A DNA stretch of 64,000 nucleotides, from contig NZ_CP003915.1 of NCBI RefSeq assembly GCF_000521505.1, positions 2,666,001-2,730,000 on the forward strand. The letters run 5' to 3'. Source of the stretch: Advenella mimigardefordensis DPN7. Lineage in GTDB: Bacteria > Pseudomonadota > Gammaproteobacteria > Burkholderiales > Burkholderiaceae_B. A program made the position numbers and the translations under genes. The notes under the pieces are model-generated. The model searched no databases, was not told the DNA's origin, and saw only the letters and a program-made list of their open reading frames with translations. This document shows positions 53,097 through 63,500 of this stretch, in pieces. Every line of letters begins with the position of its first letter. Position 1 is the first letter of the stretch.

Positions 53097-53848
53097 TTTT
53101 TCTCCTGTTCGACGGCGACCGGCAGGGTGAGCTGCGCGACCTTGCGTACCCGCTTTTTGGCGTTGCCTTTGGGTAATACCTTTTCCAGGGCATCCAGCAT
53201 TTTGCGCGCGGCAGCCTGTTCAGCGGCACGGCGACTGCTGCCAGAGGCCTGACTGCGCATATCCAGCTCTGCAATAAAGCATTCAACCTCGAACTGCTGA
53301 TCGTGTGCTGCACCGCTGGTGGCGACAACGTTATAAACCGGCAGAGCGAACTTGCGCCCCTGCAGTACTTCCTGCAACAGCGTTTTAGCGTCTTTACCCA
53401 GGGTATTGAAATCCACCGAGTCCAGCAATGGCGCGTATAACTGTTCAATGACAGCCTGTACCGATGGTACATCGCTATCCAGATAGATTGCAGCAAAAAT
53501 CGCTTCCAGCGCATCTGCCAGAATCGAGGGACGACGAAATCCCCCGCTTTTGAGTTCACCTTCACCCAGCCGTAAGAACTGCGGCAGCTCAAGACGGTGC
53601 GCGATATCGGCCAGCGTTGCCTGTTTCACCAGACTGGCACGGATACGGGATAAATCCCCTTCGTCTTCACGTTGCAAACGATGAAACAGGATGGCAGCAA
53701 CCGTGAAATTGAGGATGGAATCGCCCAGGAATTCGAACCGCTCGTTATGCGTTGCGCTGTGGCTGCGATGCGTAAGCGCCTGGACCAGCAGGCGCTGGTC
53801 GCGGAATTGATAACCGAGCAGTCGTTCCAGTCTTGACAGATTCATCAC
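53093..53848 (-). CDS. rnc: Ribonuclease III
   Basis: Double-strand RNA endonuclease processing rRNA precursors. The 251 residues have the RNase III signature [13 protein letters not shown] (35-47) with Asp and Glu metal ligands, and a C-terminal double-stranded RNA-binding domain ending in [18 protein letters not shown] basic tail (KKRVRKVAQ) follows. ATG overlaps the lepB stop by 4 bp and its stop overlaps era by 4 bp. Confidence 0.97.
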   Translation of the reverse strand: MMNLSRLERLLGYQFRDQRLLVQALTHRSHSATHNERFEFLGDSILNFTVAAILFHRLQREDEGDLSRIRASLVKQATLADIAHRLELPQFLRLGEGELKSGGFRRPSILADALEAIFAAIYLDSDVPSVQAVIEQLYAPLLDSVDFNTLGKDAKTLLQEVLQGRKFALPVYNVVATSGAAHDQQFEVECFIAELDMRSQASGSSRRAAEQAAARKMLDALEKVLPKGNAKKRVRKVAQLTLPVAVEQEKK

Positions 53849-54651
53849 TTAAAAGAACCAATGCGACTCAAATCGCCGAAGTTCATCCATATAAAGAATG
53901 CTTTGCCCACGATATTGCGGTCAGGTACGAAGCCCCAGTATCGGCTGTCTTCACTGTTATCGCGATTATCGCCCATGACAAAGTATTGGCCTTCGGGCAC
54001 CTTGCAGCGAAAATCCGTCCCGCTATATTCGCAGTTCTCTTTGCCCGGGAAAGTGGTCATACCCAGCAGCGCACCCATGCCCGGCATATTCAGAATGGCA
54101 TGCTCCTGTTCACCCAGTTTTTCTTCCAGGGCTTCCGGCGTGCCGCTTTGCTGTGAAGGATTCACATAAGGGCCGATGCGCGTTACCGGTACGGCCTGTC
54201 CGTTGATGGTCAGGCGTTTGTTCTGATAGACCACCTCGTCGCCGGGAACGCCGACCACCCGCTTGATGAAATCCATATCCGGATTCACGGGATAGCGAAA
54301 CACCATCACGTCGCCACGTTGCGGCGTGTTGATCGGAATAATTTTCTGATCAATGACAGGCAGGCGAATGCCATAGGTAAATTTATTTACCAGAATCATG
54401 TCGCCGTTTTGCAGCGTCGGCAGCATTGAGCCCGATGGAATCCGGAATGGTTCAAACAGAAACGAACGCAGAACAAAAACGAACAGAATGACCGGGAAAA
54501 AACTCAGCGAGTACTCAACCCACCAGGGGCGGTGCGCCTGCTCGTCCTCACCATACTCCGCTACCCGCCGCTTGCGCAAAACAAGGACGTCAAGCAGTTT
54601 TACCAGACCCGTAATCACCAGCAATACAAACAAGATCAATGCGAAATTCAT
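53845..54651 (-). CDS. lepB: Signal peptidase I
   Basis: Membrane-bound serine-lysine protease that removes Sec and Tat signal peptides. The 268 residues have two N-terminal helices ([42 protein letters not shown]), the nucleophile Ser75 in [22 protein letters not shown], the general base Lys130 in [15 protein letters not shown], and [16 protein letters not shown] near the end. Lies between lepA and rnc, as usual in this block. Confidence 0.97.
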   Translation of the reverse strand: MNFALILFVLLVITGLVKLLDVLVLRKRRVAEYGEDEQAHRPWWVEYSLSFFPVILFVFVLRSFLFEPFRIPSGSMLPTLQNGDMILVNKFTYGIRLPVIDQKIIPINTPQRGDVMVFRYPVNPDMDFIKRVVGVPGDEVVYQNKRLTINGQAVPVTRIGPYVNPSQQSGTPEALEEKLGEQEHAILNMPGMGALLGMTTFPGKENCEYSGTDFRCKVPEGQYFVMGDNRDNSEDSRYWGFVPDRNIVGKAFFIWMNFGDLSRIGSFK

Positions 54652-54662
54652 CTTCTACTTCC

Positions 54663-56456
54663 TTATTTATCTTCAACCTGGAGAATGGCCAGGAACGCTT
54701 CCTGTGGAATTTCCACACTGCCTACCTGTTTCATCCGCTTCTTACCTGCCTTCTGTTTTTCCAGCAGTTTTTTCTTACGCGAAATATCTCCGCCATAACA
54801 CTTGGCAAGTACGTTCTTGCGCAGTGCCTTCACGTTCTCACGCGCGATAATCTCGGCGCCGATTGCCGCCTGAATAACAACATCGAACATCTGACGCGGT
54901 ATCAGCCCGCGCATTTTCGTCACCACTTCGCGGCCCCGATAGCGGGCGTTGGAGCGGTGTACGATCATTGACAGGGCATCGACCTTTTCGGAATTGATCA
55001 GCAGATCAACCCGCACGACGTCGGCTGAGCGATATTCAAGAAATTCATAATCCATGGACGCATAGCCGCGCGATACGGACTTGAGTCGGTCAAAGAAATC
55101 AAGCACGATTTCGGCCAGCGGGATTTCATAAATCAGATGAACCTGACGGCCATGGTAGCTCATGTTGATCTGGGTGCCGCGCTTGGCAATACACAATGTA
55201 ATGACCGCGCCCACATATTCCTGTGGCATGAACAGCGTCACCGTGACGATGGGCTCGCGAATGTCGGCAATCTGCCCGACGTCAGGCATGCGGGATGGGC
55301 TTTCGATGCTCAGCACTTCACCATCGTTGCGCTCCACCTCATAGACGACCGTTGGAGCGGTGGTAATGATGTCCATGTCGAACTCACGCTCAAGCCGTTC
55401 CTGCACGATTTCCATGTGTAGCAGTCCCAGAAAGCCGCAGCGAAAGCCAAAGCCCAGCGCCTGCGAAACCTCGGGTTCGAACATGAGGGCGGCGTCATTG
55501 AGGCGCAATTTCTCAAGCGAGTCGCGCAGCTGATCATATTCACTGCTTTCCACCGGATACAGTCCGGCAAACACCTGCGGCTTGACTTCCTTGAAACCGG
55601 GCAACGGTGCGCTGGCCGGCTTACCAGCGAGGGTAATGGTATCGCCGACCTTGGCATCGGCCAGTTCCTTGATTCCGGCAATGACAAAACCGACTTCGCC
55701 GGCTGACAGCAAGGCGCGCGCTTCAGATTTGGGCGCGAACACACCCAGCTGTTCGCACAGGTGGGTGGCACCCGTTGCCATGAACGAAATCTTGTCCTTG
55801 GGTCGCAGCACACCGTTCTTGATCCGCACAAGCATGACCACGCCAACGTAATTGTCGAACCAGGAATCGATTATCAGCGCCTGCAAAGGTTCATCGACAT
55901 TGCCTACCGGTGGCGGCACTTTGGCCACGATCATTTCAAGGATCTCTTCAATGCCCTCGCCTGTCTTGGCGCTGGCCTTGATCGCATCGCTGGCATCAAT
56001 ACCGATCACATCTTCGATTTCCTGACGTGCTTCTTCCGGTTCGGCCGATGGCAGATCCATTTTGTTTAGCACCGGCATCACTTCAACACCCAGCTCGATA
56101 GCGGTGTAACAGTTTGCGACCGTCTGCGCCTCTACACCCTGAGTCGCATCTACGACCAGCAGCGCACCTTCGCAGGCAGATAAAGAACGGCTGACCTCAT
56201 AGGAAAAGTCGACGTGTCCTGGGGTATCGATCAGATTCAGATTGTAGATTTTCCCATCACGCGCCTTATAGTTCAGCGCGGCGGTCTGGGCCTTGATCGT
56301 GATGCCCCGCTCGCGCTCAATGTCCATTGAGTCAAGGACCTGCTTGGACATCTCCCGGTCTGCCAGTCCGCCGCAACGGTGAATGAGGCGGTCCGCGAGC
56401 GTAGATTTGCCATGGTCAATATGGGCAATAATCGAGAAATTACGTATATGTTGCAT
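54663..56456 (-). CDS. lepA: Elongation factor 4 (LepA)
   Basis: Ribosomal GTPase that back-translocates or assists initiation. The 597 residues have G1 AHIDHGKST (11-19), [10 protein letters not shown] (switch I), [16 protein letters not shown] and [10 protein letters not shown], followed by the EF-G-like domains and the LepA-specific C-terminal domain ending in REMVKALR-like [35 protein letters not shown]. The ATG at 56456 gives the standard [16 protein letters not shown]. lepA lies upstream of lepB as normal. Confidence 0.97.
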   Translation of the reverse strand: MQHIRNFSIIAHIDHGKSTLADRLIHRCGGLADREMSKQVLDSMDIERERGITIKAQTAALNYKARDGKIYNLNLIDTPGHVDFSYEVSRSLSACEGALLVVDATQGVEAQTVANCYTAIELGVEVMPVLNKMDLPSAEPEEARQEIEDVIGIDASDAIKASAKTGEGIEEILEMIVAKVPPPVGNVDEPLQALIIDSWFDNYVGVVMLVRIKNGVLRPKDKISFMATGATHLCEQLGVFAPKSEARALLSAGEVGFVIAGIKELADAKVGDTITLAGKPASAPLPGFKEVKPQVFAGLYPVESSEYDQLRDSLEKLRLNDAALMFEPEVSQALGFGFRCGFLGLLHMEIVQERLEREFDMDIITTAPTVVYEVERNDGEVLSIESPSRMPDVGQIADIREPIVTVTLFMPQEYVGAVITLCIAKRGTQINMSYHGRQVHLIYEIPLAEIVLDFFDRLKSVSRGYASMDYEFLEYRSADVVRVDLLINSEKVDALSMIVHRSNARYRGREVVTKMRGLIPRQMFDVVIQAAIGAEIIARENVKALRKNVLAKCYGGDISRKKKLLEKQKAGKKRMKQVGSVEIPQEAFLAILQVEDK

Positions 56457-56626
56457 AAAAAGTGCACAAGTGCAGTGCCGGCACAGACTCGATAGAGTAC
56501 ATACGCCGGTTCCACCACAGTAAGGATGCCAGAGGCATCGGGAATGGTTTAGCTGCAGCGCCTGCTCCCGGACGACAGCCTGGCTCGGCGGTATCCCGCG
56601 CTGGCCCGTCACAGAGGTACAGACTC

Positions 56627-56658
56627 AAAAAAAGGGGCGCACGAAGCGCCCCTTGGCT
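56627..56658 (-). terminator. Terminator between degP and lepA
   Basis: On the - strand a 9-bp stem (AAGGGGCGC/GCGCCCCTT, 56632-56640 with 56646-56654), loop of 5, followed by a seven-T run (A run at 56627-56633 on the + strand). It separates the rpoE-degP unit from lepA-recO. Confidence 0.88.
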
Positions 56659-56677
56659 TGCATACCGTATTGTAGCC

Positions 56678-58186
56678 TTATTTTGCAGGTGTTACAGGTA
56701 CCCACTGGGTTAAATTGTCACGCCGAACCAGCAGGGCCGCTGCCTTGCCTTTTGCCAGCTTGCCCACGATTTCGCGGAAATGCTGAACATCTTTCACGTC
56801 CTGGTTATTCAGCGCAAGAATCACATCGCCGGGCTGAATACTGGCTTCCAGTGCAGCACCCTTGACATCCTTGACCAGCACACCGCCCTTGATGCGCATG
56901 CGGCTTTGCAGCGAGGACGGAACGGCTTCCACTGTCAGACCCAAGCGATCGGCTGAACCAGCCTGTTCCTGAGGCTCATCGCTGTTGGCGGTATCGGACG
57001 CAGCGTTCGGTATTTCCGCAATTTTAACGTCCAATGTCTCGTATTTACCACGACGCCATACTTCCAGTGGCGAGTTGGAGTCGGGCTTAGTCTGTCCTAC
57101 CAGACGTGGCAGATCGGACCATTTTTTGACATCGGCACCATTGAACTTGGTAATCACGTCCCCAGCCTGTACACCGGCCTTGTCAGCAGGACCACCCTGC
57201 TCGACATTGCTGACCAGCGCGCCGGCGGCCTTGGGCAGACCGATGGCCTTGGCCACCTCTTCGCTCACTTCACCAATTTGCACGCCGATGCGGCCACGAG
57301 TCACCTTGCCGGTAGACTTGAGCTGATCAACCACACGCATGGCTTCATCTATCGGTATGGACAGGGAGATACCCATAAATCCACCACTCTGCGAGATGAT
57401 CTGGGAGTTGATACCAACCACTTCACCCGCCAGATTGATCAGCGGACCACCGGAATTGCCGGGGTTGACCGCAACATCGGTCTGGATAAACGGCAGGTAT
57501 TCACCCGTGTCGCGATTGATCGCGCTCACGATGCCGGAAGTGACGGTGGAATCCAGACCGAAGGGAGAACCGATGGCCAGTACCCACTGCCCTTTTTTCA
57601 GCGTGTTGGAGTCGCCGATTTTCAGCACAGGCAGGTTCTCTGCCTGAATTTTGATTAGCGCAATATCCGTACGCTTGTCAGTACCGATCACTTTAGCCTG
57701 ATATTCACGACCATCGTTCATCGTCACGGTGATTTTTGACGCGCCATCGACCACATGGTTGTTGGTCATGATGTAGCCGTCTTTGGAAATGATAAATCCG
57801 GAGCCCACACCACGTGGCACACTGCGCTCCTCGCCGCCGCCGCGAGGCGCACGCTGCGAGCGCGGGTCACCATCACGTGAAGGCGGCACGAAATCGGGAC
57901 CAAAGAAAAAGCGAAATAGATCGTCAGGGCTGTCGCCCGGACCAAAGCCCTGAGCTGGACGCGCAGAGACCTTTTCCATCGTGCGAATGTTGACCACCGC
58001 GTTTTCGGTAGCCGCCACGATGGGGGTGAAATCTGGCAGTGCAGCCACGGCGTTAGACGTAGGTACGGTTGCTGTCGGCGCATTTTGCGCCATGCCGGTG
58101 TACGGTAGCAATACCGTCGCACTGCCCAGTCCGATCATTGCCGCGACGATAGCGGTCTGTAGCGGTTTTTTGACCTTGTTATTCAT
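56678..58186 (-). CDS. degP: DegP/MucD-type periplasmic serine protease
   Basis: HtrA-family protease and chaperone acting on misfolded envelope proteins. In the 502 residues a signal peptide (about 1-33) is followed by the trypsin-like domain with His144 in TNNHVVDGA, Asp174 in KRTDIALIK and Ser245 in NPGNSGGPLIN, then two PDZ domains (GALVSNVEQGGPADKAGVQAGDVI and GVLVKDVKGAALEASIQPGDVI). A flexible Arg/Gly-rich segment (about 103-125) lies in the LA loop. It follows mucB by 19 bp in the rpoE-rseA-mucB-degP unit, the MucD arrangement. Confidence 0.96.
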   Translation of the reverse strand: MNNKVKKPLQTAIVAAMIGLGSATVLLPYTGMAQNAPTATVPTSNAVAALPDFTPIVAATENAVVNIRTMEKVSARPAQGFGPGDSPDDLFRFFFGPDFVPPSRDGDPRSQRAPRGGGEERSVPRGVGSGFIISKDGYIMTNNHVVDGASKITVTMNDGREYQAKVIGTDKRTDIALIKIQAENLPVLKIGDSNTLKKGQWVLAIGSPFGLDSTVTSGIVSAINRDTGEYLPFIQTDVAVNPGNSGGPLINLAGEVVGINSQIISQSGGFMGISLSIPIDEAMRVVDQLKSTGKVTRGRIGVQIGEVSEEVAKAIGLPKAAGALVSNVEQGGPADKAGVQAGDVITKFNGADVKKWSDLPRLVGQTKPDSNSPLEVWRRGKYETLDVKIAEIPNAASDTANSDEPQEQAGSADRLGLTVEAVPSSLQSRMRIKGGVLVKDVKGAALEASIQPGDVILALNNQDVKDVQHFREIVGKLAKGKAAALLVRRDNLTQWVPVTPAK

Positions 58187-58205
58187 GAGTAGCCCTTTTC
58201 AGTAT

Positions 58206-59210
58206 TTACTGTTTTGAAACAGGTTGAATGAATTTCGTTGAAACGGCCAGGTCTTTCAGCGTTGTCAGCGGTATCGCTCCGATGGCGGTAAGCCAGTAAT
58301 CATCAATCCGCTGGCGAAATACATTCATCGAACCGACCTTGGCATCCCCTTGATTGTTAAAGGTTTTTTCAGAATCCTTTACTTTCTGGATGAATACCGA
58401 GATGGAAGACAGACCGTCTGTAAGTATTAGTTGCTTTACGTTCTCTTTAGTTCCTTTCGGACGAACGATACTCATGATGGGAACAAAACCAGCGGGATAC
58501 CGGATGCGCCAGCCTTCCTGAGTCAGATCCACAGCCACCGGCTGATGTTCAATACGCTTCCATTGCGTGTAATCGAATGCTGATTTCAGATTGGCCGTGT
58601 CTACCTTGCTGCCTACAGACAACCCGGTAAACGTGACCTGTTCAATAACCGTACCCTGTTCGTTCACGGTCTGTGATTTGAGTAACAGCCGGGATTTTTC
58701 GTCGGCGCAAAAGCGATAGCCATAACGATCCTGAACCCGGGGGTGCACTTCGATCATATCGCAGGGTCGGCCGGCCACACGTGTGCTGCCGTCCTGCGTG
58801 CGGATGTCGTAGTATTTTTCAAGACTTTCTATGGGACCCAGCAGCAGCGCCGGAAAGCGATCCTTGCGCGGCTTATCCACGATCACGATTTTACGCGCCG
58901 GTATCAGACTTTCTACAACGTTGTTGTTGCGCAGATATTCCTGGGCATCGCCATCGAGCACCTCCAGGCGCTCTTTGACGCCCTCGCCGTCAACGACATG
59001 CGTTACCCTTGAAGTGATCATCACATTGCCCTGCTGGTACAGGAATGTGCCGCTGTAATCGGTCGATTCTGCGGCATTCTGAATCTGCATGAGCAACTGT
59101 GCGGGCGTATCGGCATAGGCCGGCAGACAGGGAGTGATGGCCCAGCATACGGCCAGCATGACGCGGTGAGAACGTCGACCAGTTAAACGCAACCTATCCT
59201 GACCGATCAC
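58206..59210 (-). CDS. mucB: Sigma-E factor regulatory protein MucB/RseB
   Basis: Periplasmic protein that binds the anti-sigma factor RseA and protects it from DegS cleavage; it also senses lipids. The 334 residues have a signal peptide ending near PAYADTPAQLL, the N-terminal LolA-like domain (STDYSGTFLYQQGNVMITSRVTHVVDGEGVKERL) and the smaller C-terminal domain. The ATG overlaps rseA by 4 bp, so they are coupled. Confidence 0.92.
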   Translation of the reverse strand: MIGQDRLRLTGRRSHRVMLAVCWAITPCLPAYADTPAQLLMQIQNAAESTDYSGTFLYQQGNVMITSRVTHVVDGEGVKERLEVLDGDAQEYLRNNNVVESLIPARKIVIVDKPRKDRFPALLLGPIESLEKYYDIRTQDGSTRVAGRPCDMIEVHPRVQDRYGYRFCADEKSRLLLKSQTVNEQGTVIEQVTFTGLSVGSKVDTANLKSAFDYTQWKRIEHQPVAVDLTQEGWRIRYPAGFVPIMSIVRPKGTKENVKQLILTDGLSSISVFIQKVKDSEKTFNNQGDAKVGSMNVFRQRIDDYWLTAIGAIPLTTLKDLAVSTKFIQPVSKQ

Positions 59211-59704
59211 TGTGGATCCCCGATTTCATATGAAACCTGGCGAACCGGATAGGCACCAACCATTTGGCTGTGCGCGGCCACGTAATCCTGGAAGTCGTTG
59301 CGCGGAATATCGGCCGGTGCGGTAGACTGGCTGGCGGCAAGCGTTGGTGGCGCGGGTGGCGCACCATTGTCCGGGAACGGATCATTGAACCATACCAGCG
59401 CAGCCACAGCCGCGGCAGCGGCCACGCCGGAGGCGCCCCAGCGCAGATAGCCACGAGCCGGAGCGACATGGTGTGTCGGCTCGGCTGCGATCAGCTTGCT
59501 GATGCGGGCATTGAACAGATCGGAAGGCTTGATGGCCAGATGTTCGTTGCGCATGACGTCGCCAATCAGATGATAGGTATCCCAGGTCTGGCGACCGTAA
59601 GGCGTATCAATCCTGGACGCATCAAAGGCATCACATTCGCCATCCACCATTTCGGAGATGGATTCATTCCAATCAATCGCAGGAGGAGTTCGTGTGTTTT
59701 CCAT
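59207..59704 (-). CDS. rseA: Anti-sigma-E factor RseA/MucA
   Basis: Inner-membrane anti-sigma factor binding RpoE. The 165 residues have the cytoplasmic N-terminal domain (NESISEMVDGECDAFDASRID and WDTYHLIGDVMRNEHL), one membrane helix at about 89-106 (WGASGVAAAAAVAALVWF), and a short, proline-rich periplasmic tail. The ATG at 59704 gives the usual N-terminus. It starts 10 bp after rpoE and overlaps mucB by 4 bp. Confidence 0.92.
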   Translation of the reverse strand: MENTRTPPAIDWNESISEMVDGECDAFDASRIDTPYGRQTWDTYHLIGDVMRNEHLAIKPSDLFNARISKLIAAEPTHHVAPARGYLRWGASGVAAAAAVAALVWFNDPFPDNGAPPAPPTLAASQSTAPADIPRNDFQDYVAAHSQMVGAYPVRQVSYEIGDPQ

Positions 59705-59714
59705 TATGTGTTCC

Positions 59715-60314
59715 TTACCAGCGGCGATCCATACCCTGCCCCAGGACAGGTTTGAGCTTCGCCGCGATGGCTTCCCGGGCACGGAATATGCGGGAGCGTA
59801 CCGTACCAACCGGGCAGGCCATTGCCTGTGCAATTTCTTCGTAACTCAGGCCTTCCAGCTCTCTTAGCACAATTGCCATGCGCAAGTCTTCGGGCAATGT
59901 TTCGATCGCTTCGTTGACAGTCTGGACGATTTCCTGCGTTACCATGCTCGATTCAGGCGTGGCAATATCTATAAGATTGTCTGAATGGGAAAAAGTTTCA
60001 CCATCTTTGTTTTCCAGCGTATCCGGATAATTCATCTTGCGGTCTGAAGATGACATCCAGTTGCGTGCAGTATTGATGGCGATTCGATACAACCAGGTAT
60101 AAAACGCGCTTTCCCCTCGAAACTGGGCAATCGCACGGTAAGCCTTAATAAACGTTTCCTGCGCAATATCTTCAACCTCGCTGTGGCTGCCCACCATCCG
60201 GGCCAGCAGCCCCATGATCTTGCGCTGATATTTCAGAACCAGCAGATCGAAGGCTTTCTTATCACCCTTCTGAACCCGCTGCACCAACTCCCAGTCAACA
60301 TCGCGTTCGTTCAT
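59715..60314 (-). CDS. rpoE: RNA polymerase sigma-E factor RpoE/AlgU
   Basis: ECF sigma factor of the envelope stress response. 199 residues: region 2 VQKGDKKAFDLLVLKYQRKIMGLLARMV to FYTWLYRIAINTARNWM, and region 4 LPEDLRMAIVLRELEGLSYEEIAQAMACPVGTVRSRIFRAREAI. The ATG at 60314 gives MNERDVDWELVQ, the standard start, and overlaps the upstream YgfX-like gene by 4 bp. It controls the following rseA-mucB-degP in relatives. No sigma-E consensus promoter is evident immediately upstream, since that region is coding. Confidence 0.96.
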   Translation of the reverse strand: MNERDVDWELVQRVQKGDKKAFDLLVLKYQRKIMGLLARMVGSHSEVEDIAQETFIKAYRAIAQFRGESAFYTWLYRIAINTARNWMSSSDRKMNYPDTLENKDGETFSHSDNLIDIATPESSMVTQEIVQTVNEAIETLPEDLRMAIVLRELEGLSYEEIAQAMACPVGTVRSRIFRAREAIAAKLKPVLGQGMDRRW

Positions 60315-60784
60315 ATGGCGAGCCTCGCGACAGCACCCGGCGCTGGTACCCATTGGGACGCTTGCACCAGCACGCAGAAACGCCGCCAGGCTTGCTCCGA
60401 CTGGCCGAATGACCAGACCGTCACAAGCGTGGGACGTGCATGAGGGAAATAGGGATCGCGCAGCATCAGGGTAAACCACCAGGGGCCCTGCCAGTACTGC
60501 AGAAGGACACGATGATCATTGGTGGTCGTGTCCGGTGATGTCACGCTGCGGCAAAGCCGATAGCGGCCATCGGGTTCGATGTGAAGATAAGCGGCCTGGC
60601 GGACTCTGCTGCCGGCAAGATAACGGCGGCCAGCCAGAGCAAGAACGGCGAGCAGAAATGCGGCCTGAGGGCCGGCAATGCAGAGCATTGCCAGAATTGC
60701 CACGACATGATGGCCAACTGTGATGTAACCGGGCTGCCCGACATGGAGTCGAGCCTGCCAGTGCCGGTTCAGTTCGTACTGCAA
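60311..60784 (-). CDS. YgfX-like small membrane protein between fabF and rpoE
   Basis: 157 residues, unknown function. An N-terminal membrane region (HHVVAILAMLCIAGPQAAFLLAVLALAG, probably a two-helix hairpin) is followed by a cytoplasmic beta-rich part with AAYLHIEPDGRYRLCR and WWFTLMLRDPYFPHARPTLVTVWSFGQSEQAWRRF. The layout resembles YgfX/Cpta-type proteins. It starts 1 bp after the fabF stop and overlaps rpoE by 4 bp (ATGA), so rpoE translation may depend on it. Confidence 0.7.
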   Translation of the reverse strand: MQYELNRHWQARLHVGQPGYITVGHHVVAILAMLCIAGPQAAFLLAVLALAGRRYLAGSRVRQAAYLHIEPDGRYRLCRSVTSPDTTTNDHRVLLQYWQGPWWFTLMLRDPYFPHARPTLVTVWSFGQSEQAWRRFCVLVQASQWVPAPGAVARLAI

Positions 60785-60785
60785 A

Positions 60786-62015
60786 TCAGACCCGTTTGAC
60801 GATCATGGACCCGTTGGTGCCACCAAATCCGAAAGAGTTGGACAGCGCCACATCAATTTTCATCTCGCGAGCGGCGTTGGCACAATAATCGAGATCGCAT
60901 TCGGGATCCTGATTGACCAGGTTGATGGTGGGTGGAGACACCTGATGGTGCACGGCCAGCGTGGTAAAGACCGCTTCAATGCCGCCAGCGGCACCCAGCA
61001 GGTGGCCGGTCATGGATTTGGTTGAGTTGACCACGGTTTTATAGGCATGATCACCCAGCGCCAGCTTGAGCGCCTCGGTCTCGTTCTTATCGCCCAGCGG
61101 GGTTGATGTACCATGCGCATTAACGTAATCAACCTGATCCGGATTCAGTTTGCCGTTTTTCAGCGCATTCAGGATGCCGCGGCGGGGGCCGTCACGGTCA
61201 GGCGCCGTAATATGGTGAGCATCAGAGCTCATGCCATAGCCGGCAAATTCACCATAGATGCGCGCGCCACGGGCTTTGGCATGTTCATATTCTTCCAGCA
61301 CCAGCACACCTGCCCCTTCACCCAGAACGAATCCATCGCGGTCGACATCCCAGGGACGAGATGCCGCTTGCGGATCGTCATTGCGGGTTGACAGGGCGCG
61401 CATTGCGGCGAACCCGCCGATGCCCAGCGGAGACACTGTGGATTCTGTGCCCCCCGCCAGCATGACATCGGCATCGCCGTATTCGATCAGCCGGGCTGCA
61501 TCACCAATAGAGTGCAAGCCGGTAGTGCAGGCGGAGACGACTGCATAGGTTGGCCCCTTGAGCCCCAGCATAATGGATACCTGGCCGGAAACTAGATTGA
61601 TGAGGGAAGCAGGAACAAAGAATGGCGAAATACGGCGCGGGCCTTTTGCCAGGTATTCAGTCTGGGTTTCTTCAATGCGCTGCAGGCCGCCAATCCCCGA
61701 ACTGACGATGGCGCCAATGCGTTCGGCATTCTCTTCGGTCACGGTAAGACCGGCATCTTTCCATGCATCGACACTGGCGGCGATACCGTAATGGATGAAC
61801 GTATCCATTTGTTTGGCCTCTTTGGCCGACAGATACTGTGTTACGTCGAAGTCTTTGACCTCGCCGGCAATTTGCGCATTGAAGCTGGAGGCGTCAAAGC
61901 GTGTGATGCGGTCAATGCCGGAACGTCCGTTGACAATATTATCCCAGGCCTGCGGTACTGTGTTTCCGACCGGGGAAACAATTCCCAGTCCGGTGATGAC
62001 AACGCGTCTTTTCAC
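60786..62015 (-). CDS. fabF: 3-oxoacyl-ACP synthase II
   Basis: Condensing enzyme of type II fatty-acid synthesis. The 409 residues have the Cys-His-His triad: Cys163 in VVSACTTGLHSIGDA, His301 in VNAHGTSTPLGD and His338 in KSMTGHLLGAAGG. RRVVITGLGIVSPVG is the typical start. It follows acpP by 174 bp, with no strong terminator, in the fabD-fabG-acpP-fabF order. Confidence 0.97.
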   Translation of the reverse strand: MKRRVVITGLGIVSPVGNTVPQAWDNIVNGRSGIDRITRFDASSFNAQIAGEVKDFDVTQYLSAKEAKQMDTFIHYGIAASVDAWKDAGLTVTEENAERIGAIVSSGIGGLQRIEETQTEYLAKGPRRISPFFVPASLINLVSGQVSIMLGLKGPTYAVVSACTTGLHSIGDAARLIEYGDADVMLAGGTESTVSPLGIGGFAAMRALSTRNDDPQAASRPWDVDRDGFVLGEGAGVLVLEEYEHAKARGARIYGEFAGYGMSSDAHHITAPDRDGPRRGILNALKNGKLNPDQVDYVNAHGTSTPLGDKNETEALKLALGDHAYKTVVNSTKSMTGHLLGAAGGIEAVFTTLAVHHQVSPPTINLVNQDPECDLDYCANAAREMKIDVALSNSFGFGGTNGSMIVKRV

Positions 62016-62189
62016 GGTTGGCTCCTACCCTATACTGAAGTAAATATGAATCAAATCCCTGAAATAAAAAAAGGGTCTGGAAAAGGTTTATACCGTCCAT
62101 ATCGCAAGGGATATTGACGTGAGCCACTTTCCAAAACCGCTTTTTTTATTGCAACCGGCAGTGTATGCACGCCGGCTGGCTCGCACAAA

Positions 62190-62426
62190 TTAACCTTTGT
62201 GAGAGTTGATATAGTCCACTGCCTGCTGAACGGTTGTAATTTTTTCAGCTTCTTCGTCAGGAATTTCTGTTTCGAACTCGTCTTCAAGTGCCATGACCAA
62301 CTCAACCATGTCCAGTGAATCTGCACCCAGGTCGTCAAGAAATGAAGACTCATTTTTGATTTCTGCTTCATTTACACCAAGTTGTTCTGCGACGATCTTC
62401 TTGACGCGTTGTTCGATGCTATCCAT
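62190..62426 (-). CDS. acpP: Acyl carrier protein
   Basis: Carrier of growing acyl chains via 4'-phosphopantetheine. The 78-residue acidic protein has the attachment Ser37 in [21 protein letters not shown] and [10 protein letters not shown], identical in plan to E. coli AcpP. The ATG at 62426 gives [17 protein letters not shown]; in-frame upstream codons are not plausible. Confidence 0.98.
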   Translation of the reverse strand: MDSIEQRVKKIVAEQLGVNEAEIKNESSFLDDLGADSLDMVELVMALEDEFETEIPDEEAEKITTVQQAVDYINSHKG

Positions 62427-62744
62427 GTAAATCTCCAAAGGGGGAAAATCCCGCAATTTTAGCCAACTACAAACCGATTGCAAAAGGCTTTATGTGAAAA
62501 AAATATTTTAGCGAAACTGGTTTCTGAAAACAGTAAAACTAAAACACAGTTTAAAAATAAACAACTGCTCTTTTACGTACCCTGCATTTTAGTAAAATTT
62601 CAGCTCTGTATAAGAAAAAGAACCTCACTGCCTCAAATTACCTGCCCTGCACGCCGGCTCTACCCTGTTAAAGGGCATTACCGGCCCGAATCCCGCGCGA
62701 GCATGCGACCGGCTCAGGCCGCCCGCTCAACGAGCAAACCCGGC
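62427..62744. other. Gap between fabG and acpP
   Basis: AT-rich from 62430 to 62640 and must carry the acpP promoter on the - strand. No box stands out enough to call. 62650-62744 shows nothing. Confidence 0.5.
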
Positions 62745-63491
62745 TTATTGCATGAACATGCCACCATTGACATGTACAGTTGTACCCGTAATATACCCTG
62801 CTCCGGGTCCGGCCAGAAACGCGACGGCATTGGCCACGTCAGCAGGCTGACCCAGACGCCCCAGGGGAATCTGACCCAGCAGCGCGGCAGTCTGGTCTTC
62901 ACCCAGAGCGCGTGTCATATCGGTATCGATAAAACCGGGCGCCACGCAGTTAACCGTAATATTGCGACTGCCCAGCTCACGCGCCAATGCACGTGTCATT
63001 CCGGCCACACCGGCTTTGGCCGCCGCATAGTTGGCCTGTCCCGGGTTACCGGCAGATCCCACAACCGACGTCACATTGATAATGCGACCGGCGCGCGCTT
63101 TCATCATGACCCGCAGCACGCCACGCGAGAGGCGGAATACTGAATCCAGATTGGTGCCGATGACAGCAGACCAATCGTCGTCTTTCATGCGCATGGCCAG
63201 GCCATCACGCGTAATACCTGCATTATTGACCAGAATATGCGGGCCGCCCTCTTTACCCAGTTCGGCAAGCAACGCATCGCAGGCGTCGGCATCGGTCACA
63301 TTCAGCACGACGCCACGCCCCTGGCTGCTCGCCAGCATATCGCTGATCGCCTGCGCACCGGATTCAGAGGTGGCGGTACCCACAACGGTGGCGCCGCGTT
63401 TAGCCAGCTCAAGTGCAATGGCCTTGCCCAGGCCACGACTGGCTCCGGTGACCAGTGCAATCTGGCCCGTAAGTTCTTTCTGTTCAGACAT
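62745..63491 (-). CDS. fabG: 3-oxoacyl-ACP reductase
   Basis: NADPH-dependent short-chain dehydrogenase reducing 3-oxoacyl-ACP. The 248 residues have TGASRGLG (15-22, cofactor loop), NNAG (89-92), and the catalytic set Asn114, Ser142, Tyr155, Lys159 in NVTSVVG and ANYAAAKAG. It follows fabD by 9 bp. Confidence 0.97.
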   Translation of the reverse strand: MSEQKELTGQIALVTGASRGLGKAIALELAKRGATVVGTATSESGAQAISDMLASSQGRGVVLNVTDADACDALLAELGKEGGPHILVNNAGITRDGLAMRMKDDDWSAVIGTNLDSVFRLSRGVLRVMMKARAGRIINVTSVVGSAGNPGQANYAAAKAGVAGMTRALARELGSRNITVNCVAPGFIDTDMTRALGEDQTAALLGQIPLGRLGQPADVANAVAFLAGPGAGYITGTTVHVNGGMFMQ

Positions 63492-63500
63492 GGCAGTTCC

